From Prevotella sp. (GTDB taxonomy: Bacteria > Bacteroidota > Bacteroidia > Bacteroidales > Bacteroidaceae): a stretch of 64,000 nucleotides of DNA. The translations under genes were made by a program, and so were the position numbers. Below, one piece after another: positions 40,286 to 49,081 of the stretch. The notes beneath the pieces were generated by a model, which was given only the letters and a program-made list of their open reading frames with translations, had not been told where the DNA came from and did not search any database. Positions within the stretch are counted from its first letter, which is position 1. Each line of letters starts with the position of its first letter. The stretch is from assembly GCA_017617615.1 (NCBI GenBank), contig JAFZVV010000009.1:137337-201336 (forward strand). The letters are read 5' to 3'.

Positions 40286-42064
40286 TTAAATCTGCGTAGT
40301 GGCTTTACGGAGCCACTGCCGGTGCTCCTCGTCGAGCAAAGGCAACAGTCTGTCGTACACCTTCTGGTGGTAATGGTTGAGCCATGCCTTTTCCTCTGCC
40401 GTCAGTAGCGTGAGGTCGGCGGGACGGAGGTCGATGGGACACAGCGTGAGCGGTTCGAACTGCAGGAACGAGCCGAAAGGTGTCGTCTTGTAGTGCACGA
40501 TGAGCAAGGTGTTCTCTATCCTCACCCCGAATTTCCCTTCGACGTAGATTCCTGGCTCGTCGGTGACGGTCATGCCCGCCCGCATTGGTGCCGCCTTCCA
40601 TTCCATCCTGATTTGGTGCGGACCCTCGTGCACGTTGAGATATGCCCCCACGCCATGCCCCGTGCCATGCATGAAGTTGAGTCCCTCTTCCCACAGCGGG
40701 CTTCTCGCCACCGCATCGAGTTGCGACCCACAAGCCCCGTCGGGGAACTTCAGCATCTGCAGGCGTATGTGCCCCTTGAGCACCAGCGTGTACACCCGCC
40801 GCTCCTCCTCGGTCACCGGCCCCAGGGCGATGGTGCGGGTGATATCGGTGGTGCCGTCGAGATACTGTGCGCCAGAATCCAGAAGCAGCAAGCCCTTGGG
40901 CTGAAGCGGGATGTCGCTCTCCTCGGTTGCCTCGTAATGCACGATGGCACCATGTGCGCCATATCCCGCTATCGTGTCGAACGAGATGCCGCGAAATAGC
41001 GGTTGCTCCGCCCGGAACGCCGTCAACCGACGGTCGACAGCGAGTTCGGTAAGCGTTTCCACCTCTCCTCGTTCCATTTTCAAGTCGAGCCACCGCAAGA
41101 ACTTCACCATCGCCACGCCGTCGCGTTCCATTGCCCGTCGGAACCCTGCGATTTCCGCCTCGTTTTTCACCGCCTTCATGGCCGGTATAGGCGATGCGCC
41201 CGCCTGCACGGTACATCCCACGGCATTCCACAGCGAGTAGTTCACCTCATGGGGGTCGAGCAGCATCGTTCCCTCGTCCATCATCCGCAAGCATTCCCCC
41301 ACCCTGTCGTAACCGGCCGTATCCACTCCGCTTCCTTTCAAATAGTCACGTACCTTGTCATCCACCTTCCGTGGGTCGACGAAAAGCGTTGCATCCTTGA
41401 GCGTGATGAGGAGATAGGCCACGAAGACAGGGTTGCAATGCACATCGCTTCCCCTCAGGTTGAGCGTCCAGGCGATGTCGTCGAGTGTCGTCACAAGCAG
41501 TGCATCAACCCCAAGGTTTTTCAATGCCAGGCGTATGCGGTGCAGTTTCGAACAAACATCCTCTCCGGCATACTCCTGTGGATGAACGACCACCGGGGCA
41601 TCGGGGATAGGCGGACGGTCATGCCATATCGTCTCGAGCGGGTCGACATCCGTCACCAGGTCTACCTTTCCGAAGAGTTCCTCTACTTCGGCAGCCGAGT
41701 TCACCATGCCATCTATTCCCACACGTGCATGAGGGCTGTCGGCCAGACAGCGACCCAACCATTCCACTATGGTGGGCGTGCCTTCCACCCTTTCTCTCAT
41801 CAACACGAATTCCGTTCCCTGCAACTGTTCCTCTGCCGCGATGAAATAACGTGAGTCCGTCCATAGCGCGGCCTCTTTCATCGTCACCACAGCAGTACCC
41901 GCAGAGCCATTGAAACCAGAAATCCACTCACGCCCTTTCCAATGGTCGGGCACATACTCTCCGTGATGGGGATCGGTACTTGGAAAGATGAAAGCATCGA
42001 TATGCTCCTTGAGCATCAGTTGCCGCAAGGCCCTCAGCCTGCCTGTGATTGTTTCGTTGACCAT
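40286..42064 (-). CDS. pepP: Xaa-Pro aminopeptidase (M24B family)
   Basis: The ATG at 42064 (MVNETITGRLRALRQLML) gives 592 residues with the three-domain creatinase/aminopeptidase layout: two N-terminal creatinase-like domains and a C-terminal pita-bread catalytic domain. The metal ligands are seen as the two Asp in LLLLDSGAQYLDGTTDITRT, the His of HGTGHGVGAYLNVHEGP, and the two Glu in TDEPGIYVEGKFGVRIENT. It cleaves N-terminal residues ahead of proline in the cytoplasm. A frame extension upstream (His-rich then repeat-encoded) is rejected because it only reads through the 7-bp repeat at 42069-42103. Confidence 0.93.
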   Translation of the reverse strand: MVNETITGRLRALRQLMLKEHIDAFIFPSTDPHHGEYVPDHWKGREWISGFNGSAGTAVVTMKEAALWTDSRYFIAAEEQLQGTEFVLMRERVEGTPTIVEWLGRCLADSPHARVGIDGMVNSAAEVEELFGKVDLVTDVDPLETIWHDRPPIPDAPVVVHPQEYAGEDVCSKLHRIRLALKNLGVDALLVTTLDDIAWTLNLRGSDVHCNPVFVAYLLITLKDATLFVDPRKVDDKVRDYLKGSGVDTAGYDRVGECLRMMDEGTMLLDPHEVNYSLWNAVGCTVQAGASPIPAMKAVKNEAEIAGFRRAMERDGVAMVKFLRWLDLKMERGEVETLTELAVDRRLTAFRAEQPLFRGISFDTIAGYGAHGAIVHYEATEESDIPLQPKGLLLLDSGAQYLDGTTDITRTIALGPVTEEERRVYTLVLKGHIRLQMLKFPDGACGSQLDAVARSPLWEEGLNFMHGTGHGVGAYLNVHEGPHQIRMEWKAAPMRAGMTVTDEPGIYVEGKFGVRIENTLLIVHYKTTPFGSFLQFEPLTLCPIDLRPADLTLLTAEEKAWLNHYHQKVYDRLLPLLDEEHRQWLRKATTQI

Positions 42065-42068
42065 GATT

Positions 42069-42103
42069 AGATTGAAGATGGAAAAATGAGAATTGAAAAT
42101 GAG
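42069..42103. repeat. 7-bp periodic tandem repeat upstream of pepP
   Basis: Five imperfect 7-mers (AGATTGA, AGATGGA, AAAATGA, GAATTGA, AAATGAG) lie directly before the pepP start. They are of the same type as the repeat at 46042-46111. Confidence 0.6.
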
Positions 42104-42238
42104 GTTGCACGAAATGTGATGATGATGCAAACTTAATCATTTTTCCGCAAACTACCACGTTGCAGGACAAAAAACTTTCCTATCATATATGTGACGATAG
42201 AATAAGGGTGCCAGACACAAAAAAATGGCCGATTTCGT

Positions 42239-42269
42239 TTTGCGGTTCGCATAGTTTTGCCTATCTTTG
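42239..42269 (+). promoter_or_regulatory. Promoter of mdh
   Basis: TTTG (42239-42242), a 19-nt spacer and TATCTTTG (42262-42269) followed by CAGC form a textbook Bacteroidetes promoter, with the ATG 58 nt downstream. Confidence 0.8.
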
Positions 42270-42326
42270 CAGCAAAGATAAGGAATTGAAGATATTACTA
42301 TCAATTATTTAATACTATAAACAATT

Positions 42327-43319
42327 ATGGCTTTTTTAACTAACGAAAAACTCACGATTGTCGGCGCTGCCGGCATGATTGGTTCCAACATGGTACAAAC
42401 CGCCCTGATGATGGGCCTTACCGATGACATCTGTCTCTACGACGTGTTCTCTCCTGAAGGTGTGGCCGAAGAAATGCGCCAGAGTGGTTTCGGAAACGTG
42501 AAGATCACCGCCACCACCGATGCCGCAGAGGCCTTCACCAACGCCAAGTATATCATCTCGTCAGGCGGCGCTCCCCGCAAGGCCGGCATGACCCGCGAAG
42601 ACCTTCTTGCAGGCAATTGCAAGATTGCCGAGGAACTGGGCCAGAACATCCAGAAGTACTGTCCCGACGTGAAGCATGTCGTGATTATCTTCAACCCTGC
42701 CGACCTCACCGGTCTGGTAACCCTGCTCTACTCCGGACTGAAACCCGGACAGGTGACCACCCTCGCAGGTCTCGACACCACTCGTCTGCAGTCGGCCCTC
42801 GCCAAGAAATTCAACGTGATGCAGGACGAGATTACCGGTTGCGCCACCTATGGTGGACATGGCGAGCAGATGGCCGTCTTCGGCAGCCATGTAGAGATTG
42901 CCGGCCGCAAGCTCACCGACATCATCGGCACCGACGAATTCCCCGCTGAGGAATGGGAGCAGATGAAGACCGACGTGACCAAGGGCGGAGCCAAGATCAT
43001 TGAGCTCAGGGGACGCAGCTCGTTCCAGAGCCCCTCTTACCTTTCGGTAGAGATGATTCGTGCCGCCATGGGCGGAGAGCCCTTCCGCTTCCCCGTAGGC
43101 ACCTATGTGAAGACCGACAAGTACGACCACATCATGATGGCCATGAAGACCACCCTCACTCCCGAGGGCGCCACTTTCGAAGTGCCTCAGGGCACACCCG
43201 AGGAGAATGCGAAGCTCGATGCCAGCTATGAGCACCTCTGCAAGATGCGCGACGAGCTTGTGACGCTCAACATTGTGCCTCCTATCTCGGAGTGGAACAA
43301 GATCAATCCGAATCTCTAA
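42327..43319 (+). CDS. mdh: Malate dehydrogenase
   Basis: This enzyme interconverts malate and oxaloacetate with NAD; in Bacteroidales it works in the reductive branch from oxaloacetate to fumarate and succinate. The 330-residue protein has the Rossmann start VGAAGMIGS (12-20). The substrate-selecting loop carries R84 and R90 (GGAPRKAGMTRED), which favour malate over lactate. N123, the D150/R153 pair (AGLDTTRL), and the catalytic His in GGHGE (H178) are also present. It has its own promoter and terminator and is therefore monocistronic. Confidence 0.95.
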   Translation: MAFLTNEKLTIVGAAGMIGSNMVQTALMMGLTDDICLYDVFSPEGVAEEMRQSGFGNVKITATTDAAEAFTNAKYIISSGGAPRKAGMTREDLLAGNCKIAEELGQNIQKYCPDVKHVVIIFNPADLTGLVTLLYSGLKPGQVTTLAGLDTTRLQSALAKKFNVMQDEITGCATYGGHGEQMAVFGSHVEIAGRKLTDIIGTDEFPAEEWEQMKTDVTKGGAKIIELRGRSSFQSPSYLSVEMIRAAMGGEPFRFPVGTYVKTDKYDHIMMAMKTTLTPEGATFEVPQGTPEENAKLDASYEHLCKMRDELVTLNIVPPISEWNKINPNL

Positions 43320-43334
43320 GCCACATCCTCTTGC

Positions 43335-43368
43335 CAAAGGCCTGCCCGGGGGCAGGCCTTTGGTTTTT
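43335..43368 (+). terminator. Terminator of mdh
   Basis: AAAGGCCTGCC pairs with GGCAGGCCTTT over a 4-nt loop, followed by GGTTTTT. It starts 16 nt after the stop. Confidence 0.88.
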
Positions 43369-43497
43369 CTCCATACAAGGAATGACACCTCTATAGCACG
43401 GATACTGACATTATTCTTGCAGGATAGCGATATAAGGCCTCAACTTAAAAAACCCTGTGGGTCGTGGCAAGTCCCACATCCAAGACGACTTACATTT

Positions 43498-44346
43498 ATG
43501 GAAATCATCCGCAACCAATCCTTCGGTGGCGAGCGTCCCCTTTTCGAGTCGCATGGTCTCCGACTGGAACACGTGAGCATCACGGATGGCGAGTCGGGAC
43601 TCAAGGAATGCAGTGACATCGAGTGTGCTGACTGCCGTTTCGAGGGCAAATACCCGCTGTGGCATGTCGACCGCAGCGTCATTACCCGTTGCTATTTCGC
43701 CCCCGGTTCACGCTCCGCCATATGGTATTCCAACGACATGCAGATGAGCGATTGCGTAATCGATGCTCCGAAATTCTTCCGCGAGATGCGTAACCTGAAA
43801 CTCCGCAACGTAACCATCAACGATGCCGACGAGACGTTCTGGAACGTCGACGGCCTTGACATCGACCATGTGGTGCTCCACGATGGCACATATCCTTTCA
43901 TGGGATGCCGCAACGTGAAGGTGAACAACCTGGAGAGCGACAGCAAGTATGTTTTCCAATATGTAAAGGACGTGGAGATACATCATGCCCATATCGTCAC
44001 GAAAGACGCCTTCTGGGAAGTGGAGAACGTGACCATCTACGACTCCTACCTCGATGGCGAATACCTCGGGTGGCATTCGAAGAACCTGCGGCTAGTGAAC
44101 TGCCATATCCTCGGCGAACAGCCCCTTTGCTATGCCCATGACCTGGTGTTGGAAAACTGCACCTTCGATGCCGCCTGCGACCGTGCCTTCGAATACTCCA
44201 CCCTCGTGGCCGACATCCGCGGCACTGTGACGAGCGTGAAGAACCCTGCCAGCGGACGGATTATCGCCGACGGCTATGGAGAGATCATCATCGACGAGAA
44301 CATCAAAGACCCCGCCAATTGTGAGATTATAACCCGGAAACCATGA
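43498..44346 (+). CDS. DUF3737 family protein
   Basis: The ATG at 43498 (MEIIRNQSFGGERPLFESHG) gives 282 residues; the open frame upstream of it reads through the mdh terminator and is rejected. The sequence consists of short, repeating strand-turn units such as LRNVTINDADETFWNVDGLD and VEIHHAHIVTKDAFWEVENV. These units fit a right-handed parallel beta-helix, as described for DUF3737. No signal peptide is visible. The function is unknown. The stop overlaps the aminotransferase start by 4 nt (ATGA), so the two are translated together. Confidence 0.88.
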   Translation: MEIIRNQSFGGERPLFESHGLRLEHVSITDGESGLKECSDIECADCRFEGKYPLWHVDRSVITRCYFAPGSRSAIWYSNDMQMSDCVIDAPKFFREMRNLKLRNVTINDADETFWNVDGLDIDHVVLHDGTYPFMGCRNVKVNNLESDSKYVFQYVKDVEIHHAHIVTKDAFWEVENVTIYDSYLDGEYLGWHSKNLRLVNCHILGEQPLCYAHDLVLENCTFDAACDRAFEYSTLVADIRGTVTSVKNPASGRIIADGYGEIIIDENIKDPANCEIITRKP

Positions 44347-45548
44347 AATACGATTTCGACCAACCTGTCGACCGCCGCGACACCCATTGCGTGAAATGGG
44401 ACACCCCAGAAGCCAGCGAAGCCATCCCCATGTGGGTGGCCGACATGGATTTCCGTGTTGCCCGTCCCATCACCGATGCCCTGCAACGACGGGCAGAACA
44501 CGGGGTCTTCGGCTATACCCATGTTCCCGAAGCCTATTACGATGCCATCATCAATTGGTTTTCACGCCGACATTCCTGGCACATCGACCCGTCGTGGATT
44601 CTCTATACCTCGGGCGTGGTGCCCGCCATCTCCGTGGTGGTGAAGGCCCTCACCCAACCCGGTGACAAGGTACTGATTCAGACACCCGTCTACAACTGTT
44701 TCTTCTCCTCCATCCGCAACAACGACTGTGAAATCGTGGAGAACCCGCTCGTCTATGCCGACCACACCTACCATATCGACTTCAACGACATGGAGCGCAA
44801 AGCCTCCGACCCCAAAGTGAAGCTTTTCGTGCTCTGCAATCCCCACAACCCCGCAGGACGCGTGTGGAGAACGGAAGAGCTGGAGAAGATGAACGACATC
44901 TGCCTGCGGCATGGCGTAAAGGTCGTATCCGACGAGATACACTGCGAACTGGTGATGCCGGGATATCGGTTCACGCCTTTCGCCTCCGTGTCGCAAGCCT
45001 GTCTTGACAACAGCATTACCTGCAACTCCCCCTCGAAGTCATTCAATACCGCCGGTCTGCAAATCGCCAATATCATCTGCAACGACCCAGCCACTCGACA
45101 GCTCATCGACCGGGCCATCAACATCAACGAGGTGTGCGACGTCAACCCCTTCGGCGTAGAGGCTTTGATGGCCGCCTACAACGACTGCGAAGAATGGATA
45201 GGGCAGCTGTGCGACTACCTGTATGGCAACTATACCTACCTCCTCGGCTTTTTCCATGATCACCTGCCCATGATGGATGTCACGCTGCTCGAAGGCACCT
45301 ATCTCGTATGGGTAGACATCCGTGCCACGGGCAAGACCTCCGACGAAGTGAAAGCATGGCTCCTCCAAGAAGGCCATGTACTCGTGAACAGCGGGACGAT
45401 GTATGGGCAGGAAACCGGTGAGGGATTCATACGCATCAACATTGCCTGTCCACGCAGCCAGCTGGCAGAGGCCCTCACCCGCATGCAACGCGCATTGGCA
45501 ATACTAATCAACCAAAAACAACAGACATGGCACTTATCAAATCAGTGA
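44343..45548 (+). CDS. MalY/PatB-type PLP-dependent aminotransferase / C-S lyase
   Basis: The 401-residue fold-type I PLP enzyme has CNPHNPAG (165-172), the cofactor-ring Asp in SDEIHCELV (D197), and the Schiff-base Lys in SPSKSFNTAGLQ (K232). The N-terminal IPMWVADMDF signature (28-37) is typical of the MalY/PatB cystathionine beta-lyase subgroup. It probably cleaves cystathionine or a related C-S bond. Transaminase activity cannot be excluded from sequence. It overlaps both neighbours (4 nt with the DUF3737 gene, 22 nt with the gamma-carbonic-anhydrase gene). Confidence 0.88.
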   Translation: MKYDFDQPVDRRDTHCVKWDTPEASEAIPMWVADMDFRVARPITDALQRRAEHGVFGYTHVPEAYYDAIINWFSRRHSWHIDPSWILYTSGVVPAISVVVKALTQPGDKVLIQTPVYNCFFSSIRNNDCEIVENPLVYADHTYHIDFNDMERKASDPKVKLFVLCNPHNPAGRVWRTEELEKMNDICLRHGVKVVSDEIHCELVMPGYRFTPFASVSQACLDNSITCNSPSKSFNTAGLQIANIICNDPATRQLIDRAININEVCDVNPFGVEALMAAYNDCEEWIGQLCDYLYGNYTYLLGFFHDHLPMMDVTLLEGTYLVWVDIRATGKTSDEVKAWLLQEGHVLVNSGTMYGQETGEGFIRINIACPRSQLAEALTRMQRALAILINQKQQTWHLSNQ

Positions 45549-46054
45549 AAGGCCTTACTCCCAAATGGGGTAAGGACTGCTATTTCAGCGAAACCGCCTC
45601 TATCGTAGGCGAAGTAGAGATGGGCGACGAATGCTCCATCTGGTTCAATGCCGTCGTCAGGGGCGATGTGGCCTACGTGCATATCGGCAACCGCGTCAAC
45701 GTGCAAGACGGTGCTTGCGTGCACGTCACCAACACCATCGGTCCCACCATCATCGAAGACGATGTGTCGATAGGGCACAACGCCACTGTCCACGCCTGTA
45801 CCATCCGCCAGGGAGCACTTATTGGCATGGGAGCCACCGTGCTCGACAATGCCGACGTGGGTCGCGGAGCCATCGTGGCTGCCGGTGCACTGGTACTGCA
45901 AGGCACCAAAATCGGCGAGCATGAGATATGGGGCGGCGTACCCGCAAAATTCATCAAGAAGACACGTCCCGGCCAGGCCGAGAGTTATGCCGCCCATTAT
46001 GTGGGATACGCCAAATGGTATCTGGAAGAAGACGCGAAAAAGATTGAAGATTGA
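45527..46054 (+). CDS. Gamma-carbonic anhydrase family protein (YrdA/PaaY type)
   Basis: The 175-residue left-handed beta-helix protein has hexapeptide repeats from about residue 24 to 135. The metal-binding histidine triad of the gamma class is present: H66 (GACVHVT), H84 (SIGHNA) and H89 (ATVHAC). A zinc or iron enzyme is therefore plausible, though many homologues show no measurable carbonic anhydrase activity. The ATG lies inside the end of the aminotransferase gene. The stop codon falls inside the 7-bp tandem repeat, so the final residues (KIED) are repeat-encoded. Confidence 0.88.
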   Translation: MALIKSVKGLTPKWGKDCYFSETASIVGEVEMGDECSIWFNAVVRGDVAYVHIGNRVNVQDGACVHVTNTIGPTIIEDDVSIGHNATVHACTIRQGALIGMGATVLDNADVGRGAIVAAGALVLQGTKIGEHEIWGGVPAKFIKKTRPGQAESYAAHYVGYAKWYLEEDAKKIED

Positions 46055-46111
46055 AAATTCAAAATTCAAAATTGAAGATTGAAGATTGAAGATTCAAGAT
46101 TCAAAATTGAA
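46042..46111. repeat. 7-bp tandem repeat, ten units of (R)ATTSAA
   Basis: Ten contiguous heptamers alternate between GATTGAA/AATTGAA and GATTCAA/AATTCAA with no interruption. It begins inside the last codons of the gamma-carbonic-anhydrase gene and ends 28 nt before the kdtA stop on the other strand. Confidence 0.85.
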
Positions 46112-46139
46112 GACTGTCATTCTTGTGCGCCATAGCCTG

Positions 46140-47357
46140 TCACAAGCCGAGGGCCTCCATCACCTTCCCGGTGGCTCCGGCTTGTCCGCCTACAAAAGTG
46201 CCGGCTTTCTCGCTTGAGGAACGCAACAGTTGGTCGTCGGAAATCAACTGGTCCATTATTGTGAAGAAGTCTTCTTCGTCGTTGATTTCATATCCCCCTC
46301 CTGCAGCGAGCAAACCCTGTGCTTCCTGAAAATTCTTGTTGTTGGGACCGAAAATCACGGGCATGCCCCAAACAGCTGCTTCGAGTACGTTGTGTATGCC
46401 CACACCGAAGCCGCCGCCCACATATGCTACCTCTCCATAACGGTAGATACTCGACAACAGCCCGAAACAGTTGATGACAAGGCAGTCGGCACTGGCAGCC
46501 TCCTCAGGCGTGGTCTCGGTATAAAGCACTGTCTTGCGCCTGAGTTTCGACATAATCTGCTTTAGGTGGTCTTCACCAATGACATGGGGAGCAATAATGA
46601 CCTTCCAGTCGGGATGACGGTTGAAGTAAGGAATGAACACATCTTCGTCGGGAGGCCAACTCGACCCTGCCACAAACACCTTCTTGCCCGCCTTGAAGGC
46701 TTCCACGATGGGCAGTTGCTTGGCCGCTTCCTTGATTTGAAGCACTCGGTCGAAACGGGTGTCGCCCACTACCGTGGCACACTTGATGCCAATGCTCCGT
46801 AACAAGTTCACGCTCTTCTCGTTTTGCACGAAGAAATGCGTGAAACACTTCAACACCATCGCATATTCGTGTCCATACCAATGGAAGAACACCTGGTCGC
46901 GCCGGAAGATACTCGACACGCTGTATACGGGCACGCCACGGCGTTTCAGGATATGCAGGTAGTTGTACCAGAACTCATACTTGATGAAGAAAGCCATCTC
47001 TGGCGACACCAGTTTCAGGAACCTATGGGCATTGATGCGCGTATCGAGGGGCAGGTAGCATATGATATCCGCGCCCTCGTAGTTCTTGCGCACCTCGTAG
47101 CCCGAAGGTGAGAAGAAAGTCAGTAAAATCTTGTATTCCGGGTGGTTCTCACGCAAGTGCTCCATCAGCGGTCGCCCCTGTTCGAACTCACCAAGCGAGG
47201 CGGCATGAAACCAGACGTACCTCGCATTCGGATCGACGTTGGCTTTGAGCACGCCGAAAGCCTCACGCTCCCCACGCCACATCTTGCGCACCTTCTTGTC
47301 GAAAAGACTGTAGATGGCAACACCCGTCAGATATAGGTACATCAATAAATTGTACAC
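46140..47357 (-). CDS. waaA: 3-deoxy-D-manno-octulosonic acid transferase
   Basis: WaaA/KdtA adds Kdo to lipid A precursors at the inner membrane, an essential step of LPS core synthesis. The 405-residue GT30 glycosyltransferase has an N-terminal membrane-anchoring helix (LLMYLYLTGVAIYSLF), VWFHAASLGEFEQGRP, and the C-terminal EAAVWGMPVIFGPNN motif. The start at 47357 is GTG; an ATG at 47342 is possible, but it would trim the anchor region. It is 27 nt after gltX and likely cotranscribed. The tail end approaches the 7-bp repeat. Confidence 0.93.
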   Translation of the reverse strand: MYNLLMYLYLTGVAIYSLFDKKVRKMWRGEREAFGVLKANVDPNARYVWFHAASLGEFEQGRPLMEHLRENHPEYKILLTFFSPSGYEVRKNYEGADIICYLPLDTRINAHRFLKLVSPEMAFFIKYEFWYNYLHILKRRGVPVYSVSSIFRRDQVFFHWYGHEYAMVLKCFTHFFVQNEKSVNLLRSIGIKCATVVGDTRFDRVLQIKEAAKQLPIVEAFKAGKKVFVAGSSWPPDEDVFIPYFNRHPDWKVIIAPHVIGEDHLKQIMSKLRRKTVLYTETTPEEAASADCLVINCFGLLSSIYRYGEVAYVGGGFGVGIHNVLEAAVWGMPVIFGPNNKNFQEAQGLLAAGGGYEINDEEDFFTIMDQLISDDQLLRSSSEKAGTFVGGQAGATGKVMEALGL

Positions 47358-47384
47358 ACCACCCTTTTTAGATAAGAAAGGAAA

Positions 47385-48902
47385 TCACCCTAGCACCTCG
47401 ATGGCTCTCCGCAGGCGGCGAACCGTCTCTTCCTTGCCAAGGAATGCCGAGATATCAAACATCCCCGGACCTTTCCCTATACCCACCAAAGCCAGTCGGA
47501 AGGCATTCATCACATCGCCCAGTTTATAGCCTTTACGTTCTACCCACGACATCACCTCACGTTCCTGATTCTCGAGCGAAAAGTCATCGAGCGCGTTGAG
47601 CAGGTCAGCCAATTCACCCATCACCTGAGCCGAATCGGCCTTCCAGCGCTTGCGCACCGTCTTCTCGTCATATTCTGTCGGTGGGATGAAGAAAAACGAG
47701 CAAAGCGGCCACAGTTCCTTGATGAAGCTCACACGGTCTTTCATCATCGCCACCACTTCCACGATGCGCGACATGGGTTCATCGATGCCATTTCCCGCCA
47801 CGATGGGGGCAAACAACTTCGCCACCTCCTCGTTGCTCTTATGCAACATGTACTCGTGGTTGAACCAGATGCCTTTCTGGTAGTCAAAACGGGCGCCCGA
47901 CTTCGAGCATTTCGACAAGTCGAAATACCTCACCAGTTCATCGAGCGTGAACAGTTCCTGGTCGGTGCCGGGATTCCAGCCCAACAACGCAAGGAAATTG
48001 ACCACGGCCTCGGGGAAATAGCCACTCTCGCGGAAACCGGAGGCCACGTCACCCGTCTTGGGGTCATGCCATTCGAGAGGGAACACCGGGAACCCAAGCC
48101 GGTCGCCGTCGCGCTTCGACAGTTTTCCCTTTCCCTCGGGCTTGAGAAGCAAGGGCAAGTGGGCGAACCTGGGCATGGTGCTCTCCCAGCCCAATGCACG
48201 GTAGAGCAACACATGCAGCGGTGAACTGGGCAACCATTCCTCACCGCGAATCACATGGGTAATCTCCATCAGATGGTCGTCGACGATATTGGCCAGATGA
48301 TAAGTAGGCAGCTCGTCGGCACTCTTGAAGAGTACCTTGTCGTCTACCACGTCGCTCATGATTTTCACGTCGCCACGGATCATGTCGTTGATATGCACCT
48401 CTTCGCCAGGCTCCACCTTGAAACGCACCACATACTGAGCGCCCTCGTCGATAAGTGCCTGTACTTCAGCCTCTGGCATGGTGAGCGAGTTGCGCATCAT
48501 GCCACGGCTCCTGGCATCATACTGGAAATTGGGTATCTCGGCACGCTTGGCCTCCAACTCCGCCGCCGTGTCGAAAGCGATGTAGGCCTTGCCGTCTTCG
48601 AGCAACTGGTCTACATAACGCCTGTATATCTTGCGGCGCTCACTCTGGCGGTATGGGCCATAGTCGCCTCCCATCGACACGCCCTCGTCGAACTTGATGC
48701 CCAGCCAGGCAAACGACTCGAGGATATAGTCTTCGGCACCTGGCACGAAACGGCTGGAGTCGGTGTCCTCTATCCTGAGCACCAGGCTGCCTCCATGTTG
48801 CCGGGCAAACAAATAGTTAAATAAAGCCGTGCGTACACCGCCAATATGTAATGGTCCGGTTGGACTTGGTGCAAAGCGCACCCTAACTTTTCTTACTGTC
48901 AT
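47385..48902 (-). CDS. gltX: Glutamyl-tRNA synthetase
   Basis: The ATG at 48902 gives 505 residues ([20 protein letters not shown]). The class I motifs are complete: HIGH-type [11 protein letters not shown] near residue 14 and KLSKRDG for KMSKS. The C-terminal anticodon-binding domain shows [21 protein letters not shown] longer frame to 48959 adds an unrelated 19 residues and covers the promoter, so it is rejected. It charges tRNA-Glu. Whether it also mischarges tRNA-Gln cannot be told here. Confidence 0.96.
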   Translation of the reverse strand: MTVRKVRVRFAPSPTGPLHIGGVRTALFNYLFARQHGGSLVLRIEDTDSSRFVPGAEDYILESFAWLGIKFDEGVSMGGDYGPYRQSERRKIYRRYVDQLLEDGKAYIAFDTAAELEAKRAEIPNFQYDARSRGMMRNSLTMPEAEVQALIDEGAQYVVRFKVEPGEEVHINDMIRGDVKIMSDVVDDKVLFKSADELPTYHLANIVDDHLMEITHVIRGEEWLPSSPLHVLLYRALGWESTMPRFAHLPLLLKPEGKGKLSKRDGDRLGFPVFPLEWHDPKTGDVASGFRESGYFPEAVVNFLALLGWNPGTDQELFTLDELVRYFDLSKCSKSGARFDYQKGIWFNHEYMLHKSNEEVAKLFAPIVAGNGIDEPMSRIVEVVAMMKDRVSFIKELWPLCSFFFIPPTEYDEKTVRKRWKADSAQVMGELADLLNALDDFSLENQEREVMSWVERKGYKLGDVMNAFRLALVGIGKGPGMFDISAFLGKEETVRRLRRAIEVLG

Positions 48903-48919
48903 GATTAACCAATTTTCTG

Positions 48920-48951
48920 CAAAATTACTCTTTTTTTTCGAAACCATGCAA
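48920..48951 (-). promoter_or_regulatory. Promoter of gltX-waaA
   Basis: TAATTTTG (48920-48927) matches the -7 consensus on the minus strand, and TTG (48949-48951) lies 21 nt further upstream. The leader to the gltX ATG is short. Confidence 0.55.
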
Positions 48952-49081
48952 TTTGTCACCCTATTTCATCCTTTTATACCCACAGAACCCACCTTGGGCA
49001 CATCTATGGATAATAAAATCGTGAATATCCTCCCCAATTCAGTTTTTTTTTGTATTTTCGCCAGGTAAAACCGTCACGACC

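Noticed and set aside
40305..41231. 308-residue minus-strand frame inside pepP
   Set aside because: It overlaps the pepP coding region in another frame; the pepP frame has all catalytic residues.
42065..42130. His-rich N-terminal extension of the Xaa-Pro aminopeptidase
   Set aside because: It reads through the 7-bp repeat. The ATG at 42064 starts the conserved creatinase domain.
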